Assembly (NCBI GenBank): GCA_903813345.2
Contig: CAIIXF020000012.1
Coordinates: 33,308,572-33,372,571 of the forward strand
Length of the DNA stretch: 64,000 nucleotides
Source: Owenia fusiformis
Taxonomy: Eukaryota > Annelida > Polychaeta > Sabellida > Oweniidae
Direction of reading: 5' to 3'
This document shows positions 44,301-52,866 of the stretch, in pieces. Position 1 is the stretch's first letter, and each line of letters starts with the position of its first letter. A model generated the notes under the pieces. It saw only the letters and a program-made list of their open reading frames with translations. It did not search any database and was not told the DNA's origin. The translations under genes were made by a program, and so were the position numbers.

Positions 44301-45415
44301 TTTCATTTAAGTTGGTGCAAACAGTTTTTTAGGTGTTCAAGTAGGTGTAAAGATGATAGCCCGAGAAAATTGAAGGATATCGTATTTATCCTATGGGTGC
44401 TGTTCTTGTATTGAATTAAAATAATTTGATCTAAAGATTGAAATATCTGCTCCAAGTCCTATAACATTTGATTCTCAGTGAGCCAGAGCTTGTACTCACT
44501 GCCATCTTTTTAAGAAGGTTTTGTGAACAAATCTTGCAAATAATCTTGCCAAATGTCTATCATGTTCATCCTTATTTCAAAATGTCAAATATTCTTCAAG
44601 AAATTGTCAAACCGTTTTCGGCAATATAATTCAAAACTAGAAAAAAATAGTATCCATCAGATACGATTGAATATCATGTATTGTGTTTAAAGTGTGTAAT
44701 AACAGATGAGAGATAATTGATAAAATGCCAGAAATAACTATTTCTAGAACATATTAATTATTTCAATAAAGAATTGAATCTCTCTATATATATGTCTATC
44801 ACTTCCGAACGCTGGATAATGCATAGCTATATCTGTTATTATTTCTGGAAGAAATTTACAAGTTTATTAATCTCAAATATGATGATCGGAACATTCCACA
44901 AAACATGGCAAACATTTATAATAAAGAGATTAACAGAAGCATTTTTGAAGAATTGAGATATTGGGTCGTATTCCTATGCCAAGATGCAATAATATTTACC
45001 CTAATGTAAAACAGTGCGCTGCTGTAATAATATTACAATTGTTTATGATGACCCCGCCACAAAAGCCACCTTTGGGATCAGTCAACAAAGCCATCCATGG
45101 GTGCTCATCCACCTCAGTATTCTCATCTGAAGAAGGTGATATATTCAAAATTGATTATATGTATATTTCATTTTCAAATACTCATAAAGTCAGGTGCCAT
45201 AGATTTACAGTTCTATTGTTCAATTTACAGTTCTATTTTTCGAAATGTATATATTGAGTGAGAAATGTTAACGAGGGTGCAAATCAACAACACAATTAAT
45301 ATATAATTATTATTAAGTATATCTTACTTGGTTCAATAATTCGTTTTTGTTTTGTCCTTCCGTGCGTCCCCTCTACCAGCATCAAAATTAATATATAATG
45401 CAAACTAGAAAACAT
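26166..45415 (-). CDS. Gene B: secreted trypsin-like protease with C-terminal CCP/sushi domain
   Basis: There are five exons: 45415-45328, 45126-45000, 44196-43661, 43149-43075 and 26395-26166. The phases are 1-2-1-1 and the frame closes at 351 aa. Residues 1-19 are a signal peptide, followed by KQKR|IIEP. The trypsin domain has His67 (TAAHC), Asp120 (PDIALIRL) and Ser199 (GKGDSGGPW). A short stalk exon (MDKKQEDEC...DICKPNE) follows, then one CCP module (about 279-340) with four cysteines and the W before the fourth (GKWKP...PPDC). The CCP exon is 16.7 kb from the stalk exon; I join them because phase 1 matches and gene D has the same stalk-CCP order only 382 bp apart. The protease exons are nearly certain. 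Inclusion of the distant CCP is likely but needs transcript support. It is probably an extracellular protease. Confidence 0.8.
26780..26990 (+). repeat. Inverted repeat, left arm (pairs with 42862-43055)
   Basis: GAAGAGGCTCGATAGAGAGAGCTTTTTAGA, ATTCTAAAATATTATT, TTTTTTGGCGAA(G)CGATGAA and CGTTTTTCAG occur in the same order here and on the opposite strand at 43055-42862, at roughly 75% identity by eye. The longest exact block exceeds 25 bp. Confidence 0.85.
26991..29199. other. Gene B last intron, nothing firm
   Basis: A 68-codon minus frame at 27289-27495 looks slightly protein-like (VRSGPWNYL) but has no recognised family and no clean splice sites. Two ATGTGGCTCTGCGGCTG repeats lie at 28130 and 28214. 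Otherwise AT-rich. Confidence 0.4.
29200..29315. mobile_element. Foldback MITE with ATTGAGT-ACTCAATCGGCC stem
   Basis: CCGATTGAGTGTTTTGTTCAAA pairs with TTTGAAACAAAATACTCAATCGG around a short loop. The body matches the element at 41021-41142. Confidence 0.7.
29316..31112. other. Gene B last intron, nothing recognised
   Basis: AT-rich DNA with a C-run at 30891-30905. No exon, array or RNA gene seen. Confidence 0.5.
31113..31516. mobile_element. Foldback element with ~115-bp arms
   Basis: AAGGTACAGCTGGAAAGTAA...TTTTCTGGTACAAAAT and CCTTGCTTTTTT on the left are matched in reverse by AAAAAAGCAAGG...TACCAGAAAATAACATGTGC...TTCCAGCTGTACCTT on the right, with about 165 bp of loop. Confidence 0.85.
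31517..31855. other. Gene B last intron, nothing recognised
   Basis: Short AT-rich stretch between foldback elements. Confidence 0.5.
31856..32590. mobile_element. TATTACCACC-type MITE with nested insertions
   Basis: A palindrome (31856-31950, AACGTCATTTCGAAGGGCAATAT and its mirror) abuts an element from TATTACCACC (31959) to GGTGGTAATA (32578-32587). Nested within is a second element, 32056-32320, with 25-bp ends TTATCCTATACCAAGTAGAG. It carries three tandem TCTTCCCGCTTCCGGTGCAT units. A third inverted repeat lies at 32340-32440. The outer family recurs at 56712-56931, and a fragment at 32766-32825. Confidence 0.75.
32591..33265. other. Gene B last intron
   Basis: It contains a fragment of the preceding MITE family (AAATGCCTTCTAAACTAGCA, 32766 onward). 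No coding signal seen. Confidence 0.5.
33266..35383. mobile_element. Tc1/mariner-like relic, 2.1 kb, TA target site
   Basis: CAGGGCGTTCAATAAATACT (left) and its reverse complement at the right end (AGTACTTATTGAACGCCCTG) form TIRs of about 33 bp with two or three mismatches, flanked by TA on both sides. The length would fit an autonomous mariner-class element, but I see no transposase frame. A 144-bp internal segment (TGCACTCTAACAGGAAGG...) is duplicated at 33371 and 33515. Confidence 0.75.
35384..36309. other. Gene B last intron, nothing recognised
   Basis: A GATGACGACG-type low-complexity stretch lies at 35715-35775. The 88-codon minus frame over it is not protein-like. Confidence 0.5.
36310..37745. 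repeat. Satellite array, ~82-bp unit with higher-order repeat
   Basis: About 17 units of TTTGGCATGACAATTGAGTG...GATTGACAACTTGTAGATAA. Type variants (GGAATTAGCTTGTGAAACA, GGAGCTAGCTTGTAAAA, GTATCTTAAAACGAAATAAA) recur in a fixed order. A block near 37015-37300 is repeated near 37305-37590, indicating a ~290-bp higher-order unit. All minus-strand frames here are repeat translations. Confidence 0.9.
37746..38181. other. Gene B last intron, nothing recognised
   Basis: AT-rich DNA ahead of the unassigned open stretch at 38182. Confidence 0.5.
38182..38576 (+). other. Unassigned exon-like open stretch
   Basis: After a good acceptor (tatatttcag) a 34-codon frame (opening IGSGRDTAYKK) stops at 38282. 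An overlapping +1 frame starting at 38253 runs 107 codons to 38576 and looks protein-like (GEGETQQLIPFNIPLTG). I recognise no family. It could be a decayed or frameshifted exon, or chance; it lies inside the gene B intron on the opposite strand. Confidence 0.25.
38577..39178. other. Gene B last intron, nothing recognised
   Basis: AT-rich; the 97-codon minus frame here is low complexity. Confidence 0.5.
39179..39430. mobile_element. MITE with perfect 24-bp TIR
   Basis: TTATAACATACCTATGATGA at the left is exactly mirrored by TCATCATAGGTATGTTATAA at the right (24 bp including TGTA/TACA). Total length is 252 bp. A GCTGACGTCATAACC block is inside. Confidence 0.9.
39436..39548. mobile_element. Short foldback MITE
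   Basis: TTATGTCACCATCGTGGCAC and GCCACGATAGTGACATAA arms lie around a 55-bp middle, 5 bp after the preceding element. Confidence 0.85.
39793..40319. mobile_element. Large foldback element (~527 bp, nearly complete palindrome)
   Basis: The left arm starts ATCACTGGTGATCC and passes GATTACGCTGGTTACCAAAA and TCGAAGGTACGATTTT. The right arm mirrors every block and ends GGATCACCAGTGATCATT. Each arm is about 255 bp with little unpaired centre (near 40055-40075). Frames on both strands are mirror translations. Confidence 0.92.
40320..41020. other. Gene B last intron with small inverted repeat
   Basis: CGTGTGGGCTCACCGTTCG (40681) and CGAACGGTGAGCCCACGTGG (40786) bound a ~150-bp foldback. The rest shows nothing. 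Confidence 0.6.
41021..41142. mobile_element. MITE with CACATTTGCTC ends
   Basis: CACATTTGCTCCGATT at the left and AATCTGAGCAAATGTG at the right are inverted. CTCAATCGGCCG inside matches the 29.2-kb element. Confidence 0.75.
41143..42861. other. Gene B last intron, nothing recognised
   Basis: 41845-41950 resembles 20575-20690 (GGCACTGGATTTGTT block). No exon seen; the 91-codon minus frame at 42256-42531 has no family and no splice context. Confidence 0.45.
42862..43055 (-). repeat. Inverted repeat, right arm (pairs with 26780-26990)
   Basis: Reverse complement of the left arm. It begins 20 bp inside the intron after gene B exon 4, so the pair bounds almost exactly the extra 16 kb of gene B's last intron. 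Confidence 0.85.
43075..45415 (-). CDS. Gene B protease core exons 1-4
   Basis: This entry marks the compact part of gene B, which is secure without the distant CCP exon. Exon 1 encodes the signal peptide and KQKR. Exon 2 encodes HPWMALL, FCGG and the His loop TAAHC. The 536-nt exon 3 encodes everything from LGIHY to NTMKK, including Asp and Ser of the triad. Exon 4 encodes a 25-residue stalk with two cysteines (DEC, DIC). Exon 4 ends CTGA|GTAAGA, a strong donor, so the transcript is expected to continue. If that donor is ignored, the frame runs only about 14 more codons to a stop at the edge of the inverted repeat. Confidence 0.88.
43579..43640. mobile_element. 62-bp mini-MITE next to gene B exon 3 donor
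   Basis: CAGGTTGAGCCAATAAAAAT and ATTTTTATTGGCCCACCCTG are inverted, flanked by TA on both sides. It sits 15-20 bp inside the intron beyond the donor at 43661. Confidence 0.75.
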
Positions 45416-47066
45416 GGTCTTTTCAAATCAATTTTATTTCCAATATTTTAGATACCTTTAAAACTTGTCAAATAAGTTATAAAAAAATGTTTATTTCATG
45501 TTAATTCATGAATCCAAATAAATTTTATTGGAGTTTTCATTTTAATTGAATGTACTTTTTTTTATTAATGATTTCCTTCAAAAATGTGGGTTTGTTATAA
45601 ATTGTTAACATTTTCATGAATGCTATCCCTATGAAATACTTGAAATTCAATGGTTTAAATCATTTTTCAATAATGTAAAAAGCGTTGTTTTTGACAAGCC
45701 TTTGTTGGTGCCTAATAAATTTAGATTAGTTTTTGTATTGTTTGCGAAATTAACCTTGAAAATTTTGTTTGAACCTGTATATGAGTATCTAATACTTATG
45801 GGACAATAATTTAGTGAAGCTTTTGATATTAATTCATTATAAGATACTGCAAATGCTTATGTATGCAAGTAGTCAAACTAAAATACTTACAGTGTTTCTA
45901 GTTTCTACAGACCTGAAAATGTCAGGAAATTGTATTTAATTTTCAAGCTCCTGGAAATGTCAGGTTATTTTAACCAAAAATGTCAGGTAATTTTGAAATA
46001 AAAAAGGTGCTAGGTAAATGTCAGGGAATGTTTATCAAAGCTGAAAAGGGAAAGTCTAAAATATCATTGATACAAATAGTTATTGACATTGAATACATGG
46101 ACTTTATAGAGGTAGTTCAAAGCAAACATGAAAATTGGAAATGTCAGGGAATTTTATTCTGAAATGGTTGAATGATGAAGAAACCTGGTTTAAGAGTACA
46201 TTCAGCATAGTGAGGAATTTGTATCAACTCATACTGATGTAAATTTGTACACTATTGATTCTTAAAATTAATTGTAGAACCATTATTATATAACAAAATA
46301 TAAGCGCTTTCTTTTCAATGTAGTCTAGATGTAGTTAAAAAAATTATGTTACACTGCAACATATGCCCATTGGGTCTCTTAGTCGCATGTTTTATAGTAT
46401 ATTTTATTTAACAAATTGTGAAATAAATTGAATTGAATTGATTAGAATCACTTGCAATTTTAAACCTTACACACATGTGAAAAAGGCAGCTTCATGTCTT
46501 CTCGATGAATGTGTAATATTGAAAAAATCTCCACTGTTATAATTATATTAGTTACATATCCATAAACTAAAATCCTAAACTATTTCAATTTGATACAGGA
46601 TAAGAATTTCTTTATTACCAAATCTTATACATGAAAATATATATTTAAGATAATTAATATAAAGTAGAACATGTACTATTATTGTTATTTTTTTATTGTT
46701 TTTTCTAATCTTTTGTTTCTTCCTCTTTACAGTGTTAATCTTTTTCCATTGTGTCTTATTTGCTTCAAGTCATTGAAACTGTATGTCACATCACAAAGTC
46801 TCAGATGCCACGTCAATGTATCAATCATCCTGCTGGAAAAAATAACATTTTATTGAAACATTTATATAAAAGAAGATGTTACATAATTAAGCCCCTTTGG
46901 TAGCTAAGAAATAAGAATAGAAAGTATTCAATAAAAGAGCGAAATTGAGTGTCTGAGTTTTATTTAATTGTTGGGAATATACACTTTTTAAAGTGTCACC
47001 CACTCAAGCATTGTATATTTGTGTGAATTTAAAAAAAGGAAATAAACATAAACATAAAGGCTGGAT
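45416..47066. other. Spacer between genes C and B
   Basis: It holds the probable gene B promoter and gene C 3' UTR (AATAAA at 46958-46963, minus). A minus-strand acceptor-like ttttttccag near 46838 opens no CCP-like frame. No CCP exon for gene C was found in this 1.65 kb. Confidence 0.6.
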
Positions 47067-50000
47067 TTATGTGCAGAATGTTTGATAAAACAGCCTAAAT
47101 CGAGGTAGATTAAGTCCAAGAGATGGAAATAAAATTAAATGTGTACAAGTCTTACTTGTAGGCCTACTTGTAGTCCCACTCGTTGTCCCGCTCGTAGTCT
47201 TACTTGTTTCCAATGAATCTGGTTTGCAGATGTCAAAATTTAATATGTTCTTACATGAGTCTTTGGATTTTGCATCCATTTCTAAAATTAGAATACCATC
47301 AGTACAATTATGTTTGGATATAACTGAACATATAGATTTTTATTTGTCATAGAATTTTGCATCTTTTAATTCAGTTAATTCACTAATACATGACCCTTAA
47401 GAAAAAAGCCATGGTAACCATGGTATTCCATGGTGCGTCCATGGTAATCCATGGTTTTTCATGGTATTTTCCATGGAAATTCATGGATACCCATGGTAAT
47501 CTTCCATGGATATTTACCATGATTTTCCGTGGTAATTGGTGGTTTGGTAATTGTTTTTTCATGAACATGCCATGTTTTTACCATGACACTTGAGTTGTAA
47601 AATCAACAATTTTGGCAGGTTTTGTTTTTACCAAAATCTTCAAAATTGAATCAATATTTTAATGAATGAATCCAAGCTGGATTGAGAATTAGTCTCATTA
47701 ATCATAGATAAAAGAATATGACACCCCCCCCCCCACCCCAAAATCTTTGAGAAAGTCAACCTTCTTGACAAAAGCTGGTTTCAGGCCTGAAATACAACCA
47801 TGTTTTTACAATCTGAATATATGTTTAGTACATTCTGTACATAGTGTCATATGACAAAGAACTGTTTACTTAATTTTTTTTTAATTGATGATAATTTGAT
47901 AATTTGTTTGCTGGGATTTGCTATCATTTAACTTTGGCACTTATGTAAAAAAGACAAAATAAGTGATAAAATCAGCTCACTGGATTCCCTTATTGCAGAC
48001 TGAATAAACATTTTTACTTGAGAGTAAATCTTATTTGGTTTTATTTGATCAACAATGAGTTTTTGACTTGCACTGTCTACACTCACAGACAATAATAATT
48101 ACTGAAGAGGGAGCATTAGAAAGAGTAAGATTATCATATATAATAACAATTAAGATCAGAATATTTAAGAATTATGCAAATTAACTCTTATAATCTGTTG
48201 TAAAGAGATTAATCTTTTGACATTAATTTGAGAGTTAAGACACCTAATTAACATAGAATAATGGCAACCAAATATTTAAAAATTATGCAAATGATTATTT
48301 ATTCCTATTCAAAGACAAATCAATTTTAATTACTTATACTATGTTTCATGTTTTAAGCCAAATGGTGTTGTTAACCCCCTCCCCTTCCTTCGTGCAACTT
48401 CTTTTTAAATATAATATTCTTACATAGACAAATTGAATTTTTATCACTTAGGTATAACATTTCAGTTTGCAGCCATAGGCTTGTGTTTAATCCCCCATCT
48501 CAATTTCAAGTCTTAATTTGGAGAAGTTCATTTAGAAACATAATGTATTATTCATTTTTCTGCTTCCAAAAGACCAAACAAATAGCCCATGGAAAACCAT
48601 GGACTTTCAAAAGATCAAAAGAATAATCATGGAAAACCATGGCTTTTGATTGCACTTTCCAAAACATCAAAGAAATAACCATGGAAAAGCATGGCTTTCG
48701 ATTGCAATCAACCGTCTTCCATGGCTTTTGATTGCAGTTTTCTCAACTTCAAAGAAAGAAACCATGGTTTTTGATTGTATTCTCAAATGTACGAAATGTA
48801 ATTTAAGAAAATGAGTTATTTATTTCTTAAATTACTTCATATTGATTTTTAAAACTGAAAATTAAAGAAAGTATTAAAATAAAACAGAGCTTGGGCTAGA
48901 TTGACTTAATCTTTTTCAAAGGAAAGAAGTGTTTGGCCTAGAAAATAAGCAATCTCTATCTAGTCTTGATCTACACAAAAGACCTTTGCACAATTGTTTT
49001 TGAAATCTTGTGGCCTACTCTCTGCTCTGCTGTTTCACATATTTTCTCATTTGTAAGCTGAGTCTAACATTCGATGAATGTTCTTGCTATACCTTCAAAA
49101 TGAAATATCCACCCTTTTTTCTCAATGATAAGTCTCAGTCTAACTGTGATATATCATCAAAACATTCATTTCGGAGATTTTGGTAAATACAAATCCTACC
49201 AAAATTGTTGATTTTACATCTCCATGACACATCCATTAAAAACCAATTACCAAACCAACAATTACCACGGAAAATCATGGTAAATATCCATGGAAGATTA
49301 CCATGGGCGTCCATGAATTTCCATGGAAAATAACATGGAAAACCATGAATTTCCATGGAAAACCATGGATTACCATGGGCCATGGAATACCATGGTTACC
49401 ATGGCTTTTTTCTTAAGGGAATTACTGTACTTCTACTTAATTTGGTGGATCCGCCAAATTGGTAAAGTCCACCAATAAGAAGCTGCCAAATTCCCAGTAA
49501 TTTGAACCTTTGTAAATAAGTACCAATATTGCATTGTAATGTTGCAAGTCTGCCAAATTAAGTAACTGCCAAATGTTCAAAACAGCAAATCCACCAAAAT
49601 AAATAGCACCAAATTAAGAAGAAGTACAGTAAGAGGTGTTATATCATACTATTTATTTATTTATTATATTATCATACTCTCATCATATTCTTACTCTTCA
49701 TTGTGTTCCATATCCAACCATTGTTTACATATTCAGCAATATTTGTAAACCTATCAATTGTACTTCGAGGGGAACTTTCCGTCAGCCCTATTAAGCATGG
49801 TGTCCTTTTTCCATTCATATCCTCTCCTGATGTAATCCAAGGCCCTCCTGAATCTCCTTGACCTGTTATCTCAGGTATGACTGTACAGTCAATGTCGGAA
49901 CATTGTGTGATTGTCTCTTTTCGCTTTTTGAGAATATTCTGTGATTTCCCTTTCTTCAGTGAATGATGTCCCCATCCATAAGCGGTCAAATTTAATCCTT

Positions 50001-51280
50001 CTTCTGGGGTATTACTTGATAAGCATATTGACTGGATTTTGTTTTCGGCATATGTTAATGGGTTTGAGAGTCTGATCATGGCAATATCTGGTATCCATTG
50101 ATTATTTTTTGTTGCCTTTTCATGTATTTTGTACATAAAAGTATTCAAGCTTCTCCCTCTCGTGTAAATGGTACCGTGGTTCAGAAACTTCCGTTTATGT
50201 ATCCCTAGATTAACTTTGTTTATTGGCTTCCTAAGACATGTATATGGGTAATCAAAAAGTTCTCAGAATGTCTCTCTTGAGTGTTATTTCTTTTTTTCAA
50301 GATTATGAGAACTTTTTGATCACCCCTTGTAAGTCTGCAAACAAGGCCATAACAGTCAAATTAAAAGCAGCAGTCAGTGGATAAGATATATGAGAATACA
50401 ATATACTGTATACTCTATAATTGAAAAACATGAAAAAAGGATGGAACGGGTTGATTTTGAAGGTAAAAAGAAAAATTTTCCTCTCATAATGGCGATGTTT
50501 TGAGGTCATTTATATAACAGAAATATTTACCCTAATGTAAAGCAGTGTGCTACTGTGAGAATAAAACATCTGTTTATGATGACCCCGCCACAAAAGCCAC
50601 CTTTGGGATCAGTCAACAGAGCCATCCACGGGTGCTCATCTACCTCAGTATTCTCATCTTAAAATACAAGTAGAAGCTCAAGTGGGAAAAGGGAGAAGAT
50701 CAGAGAGCATTTTCAAACACATCAAGAAAAAGAAACATTTGAACATAACCAGTCAAATTATGGCAAAAGGGGAAAAATAAAGAGCATTAGAAGACACAGC
50801 AGGAAAAAGAAACATGAAAGAGTCCAACCAGTTGTTGCAAAGGAGAAAACCAAAGAATATTAGAAAACACAGGAAGAACAGGATATATTAAAAGAGCCAA
50901 ATCAGTTGTAATATTGGCAAAGGAGAAAGAGCATTATAAAGCGACGCAAGAAAAAGAAAGATTAAAAGAGCAAATCACTCATAATATAGCAAAAAAGAAA
51001 CAGCCAAAATGTATTGAAAACAAAACAAGAAATATAAACATTGAAGTACAATGTTATATGACAAGAGGGAAAACACAGCAAGTAAAAGGAAACATCAAAG
51101 GAAAAGGATTATTGAAGATATATCGAAAAAAGCAGTGCTATCATTAAAATAAGAATGCCTAAAAATCTTTAAAAATCAAAATGTCTTACGTGGTTGAATA
51201 ATCCTTTTTTGTTGTCCATGTATCCCTTCTAACATCATCAATATATATAATATATACTGTAATATAACTATAGAACACAT
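47067..51280 (-). CDS. Gene C: secreted trypsin-like protease with Thr/Ser-rich tail
   Basis: There are four exons: 51280-51190, 50657-50531, 50230-49695 and 47281-47067. Read through to the first stop, they give 322 aa. The signal peptide is residues 1-22, followed by QQKR|IIQP. The His loop reads ILTVAHC (Val instead of Ala before AHC; His68 retained), Asp is in PDIAMIRL and Ser in GQGDSGGPW. The stalk exon is MDAKSKDSC...DICKPD, followed by TTSGTTSGTTSRPTSK, a likely O-glycosylated mucin-like run. The usual phase-1 donor survives (ACAA|GTAAGA at 47204), but I find no CCP exon between it and gene B. Read-through with the AATAAA at 46958-46963 is therefore my preferred end. Exon lengths 127 and 536 equal those of gene B. 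Intron 3 carries a 2-kb TIR element. Confidence 0.83.
47394..49419. mobile_element. CCATGG-rich TIR element, copy 1 (gene C intron 3)
   Basis: The ends CCCTTAAGAAAAAAGCCATG and CATGGCTTTTTTCTTAAGGG begin TIRs of about 240 bp packed with CCATGG. The TIRs also include AACAATTTTGG(C/T)AGG. The interior is non-coding AT-rich DNA with TGGAAAACCATGGCTTTTGA repeats at 48580-48770. The element is 2026 bp. I see no transposase. Confidence 0.88.
50246..50325. mobile_element. 80-bp mini-MITE in gene C intron 2
   Basis: GGGTAATCAAAAAGTTCTCA pairs with TGAGAACTTTTTGATCACCC. It lies about 15 bp upstream (minus sense) of the exon 3 acceptor at 50230. Confidence 0.8.
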
Positions 51281-52330
51281 AATTACTTATTAAAATTAAT
51301 CCTATCCTTTTTTTCTACAAGAATTTATCAAGTAAGCTAGTTCAAGATCAATTCCTGGTCTAGGGCGCTAAATGAAAATCAGGAACTTAATCAATCAAAC
51401 TGATATACTTCCTTTGTGAATGATTTATGGTTGATCATGAAATTTTTCATCATGTTTGTAAAAATGAAATATAACATAATAAATTATTCTCGCTCATGTA
51501 AAATTGTATTGTGTTTTATGCATATTTTTATTAGTTTTGTTTAGTTTACTTTTCATTTAATCAAGTTTTGAGTTGTATTGTGCTTGCTTCCTCTTGTTCA
51601 TTTTTCATTAAATAGCATGTCAAATTGAAAGCAGTTTCATCTATCACACATCATTTGAGACTGAATACTCTATCTTTTATGAGTACTAGTATCTACAACT
51701 ATTTTTGATGTTATGAGTATTGGCTATCAATTTTTTCAATTTTTCTTTAACATGTATTGTAATGACTTTAATATGAATGAAATGTCCCTTGGTGTTCTGG
51801 TCCTGGATTGTGATATTGGTTCTCGATTGGAGGGGGGAGGGGGATGTTAGACATTGTTTCTTTTCACGTTAGATTATGGTTTTGGGATATATAGGGTCTA
51901 CTTTTCTTATGACAGATTTACACTTACAGTTTGCTTTTCTTGTTGGGTTTCTTTAAAGTTTTTGTCACCCTTCCCTTTGGCATTTGTGCTTATATATTCA
52001 TGGTATTATGGAAACCAATCAAAATACAAATATGTGAGGATACAGGCACTAATGAAAGTAACAGGTATAGTGATTGCATTTTGTTTATTCTGCAACAGTT
52101 AAATCCAAATTTCCCATAATTTTCCCATAATTTCCTCATACTTTTCCCATGTTTTAGGACTAGAGTGTAAAAAAGTACAAAGTTTGAAAATATTTTATGT
52201 TTATGAAGTCTTGTTAGAGTTTTGGTTGCTATTGTAATATAACATCACAGTACCGTCCTTGGACAACCTTTCTTGAAACTTACATCAATGTAATGACCTC
52301 AGAGATAGTGCACTCCAGTGAATGTCCAAT
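51281..52330. other. Spacer upstream of gene C
   Basis: AT-rich probable promoter region of gene C. 51828-51910 (GGAGGGGGATGTTAGACATT) is shared with the region above the orphan exon. No exon seen. Confidence 0.5.
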
Positions 52331-52475
52331 GCCAAGCATTGGTGTAAAAAGCTAGATTCAGACAAGAAATAGGCTAAATTGAAAAGCCCTTCACAGGAAT
52401 CAAATTGAAGACCCTTTGATCCAATTTTGTTGGATGCGCAATCCAATCGACTGAGCTGCATAAACTTTGGTGATG
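52330..52475 (-). mobile_element. tRNA-like SINE remnant
   Basis: On the minus strand GCAGCTCAGTCGATTGGATTG is followed by CAATTTGATTCCTGTGAAGG, with A- and B-box-like spacing. It lies 150 bp beyond the stop of gene D. Confidence 0.45.
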
Positions 52476-52618
52476 GCAGCTGCGTTGTAGCAGCAACTCC
52501 CTATTCATTGTCATTATGATATGTAAAATACAAGTACTCAAGTATTCAAAAATCATACATATTTTAAAATAACATATAAACATTAAAAAAGTCCAGTTTA
52601 TTACCTATACTGTACATT

Positions 52619-52866
52619 TTATTGAAAAAGTTTAGCTGGGTTTACATGTCTAGCAAAATACAGCCAATAATCTACAAAACTTATGCACTGAGGGAGCGAA
52701 TCTGGCTTCCAGTTTCCCCTTGAAGTACATGAGACCTGTTTACTTCCAACGGTCACATATAAAGGACTGCACCCAACCGTAACAGTGTCTCCAGCTCTGC
52801 TGTTGAAGAGGGATCCACTTATTAATACCATGTTCTTTTTCATTTTCAGGTCTCTGCATTTTTTCT
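52619..52866 (-). CDS. CCP/sushi exon of gene D
   Basis: The acceptor is tcatttcag. The module opens KKCRDLKM, has its second cysteine at VTVGC, third at QVSC and fourth at LPQC, with Trp in GNWKP. The exon also encodes a 20-residue extension rich in aromatic and hydrophobic residues before the stop. This is a single CCP; classic factor B has three at its N terminus. Confidence 0.85.

Noticed and set aside
46700-46850. Candidate CCP exon for gene C
   Set aside because: The minus strand has an acceptor-like ttttttccag, but the phase-1 frame hits a stop at once and no four-cysteine pattern is present.
47383-49383. Frames rich in FHGKYHEKP / GNPWFSMEIHG (also 55397-55770)
   Set aside because: Translations of the CCATGG-rich terminal repeats of the two TIR elements.
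50914-51147. 77-codon Lys-rich plus-strand frame
   Set aside because: It is an A-rich low-complexity stretch in intron 1 of gene C, on the opposite strand.
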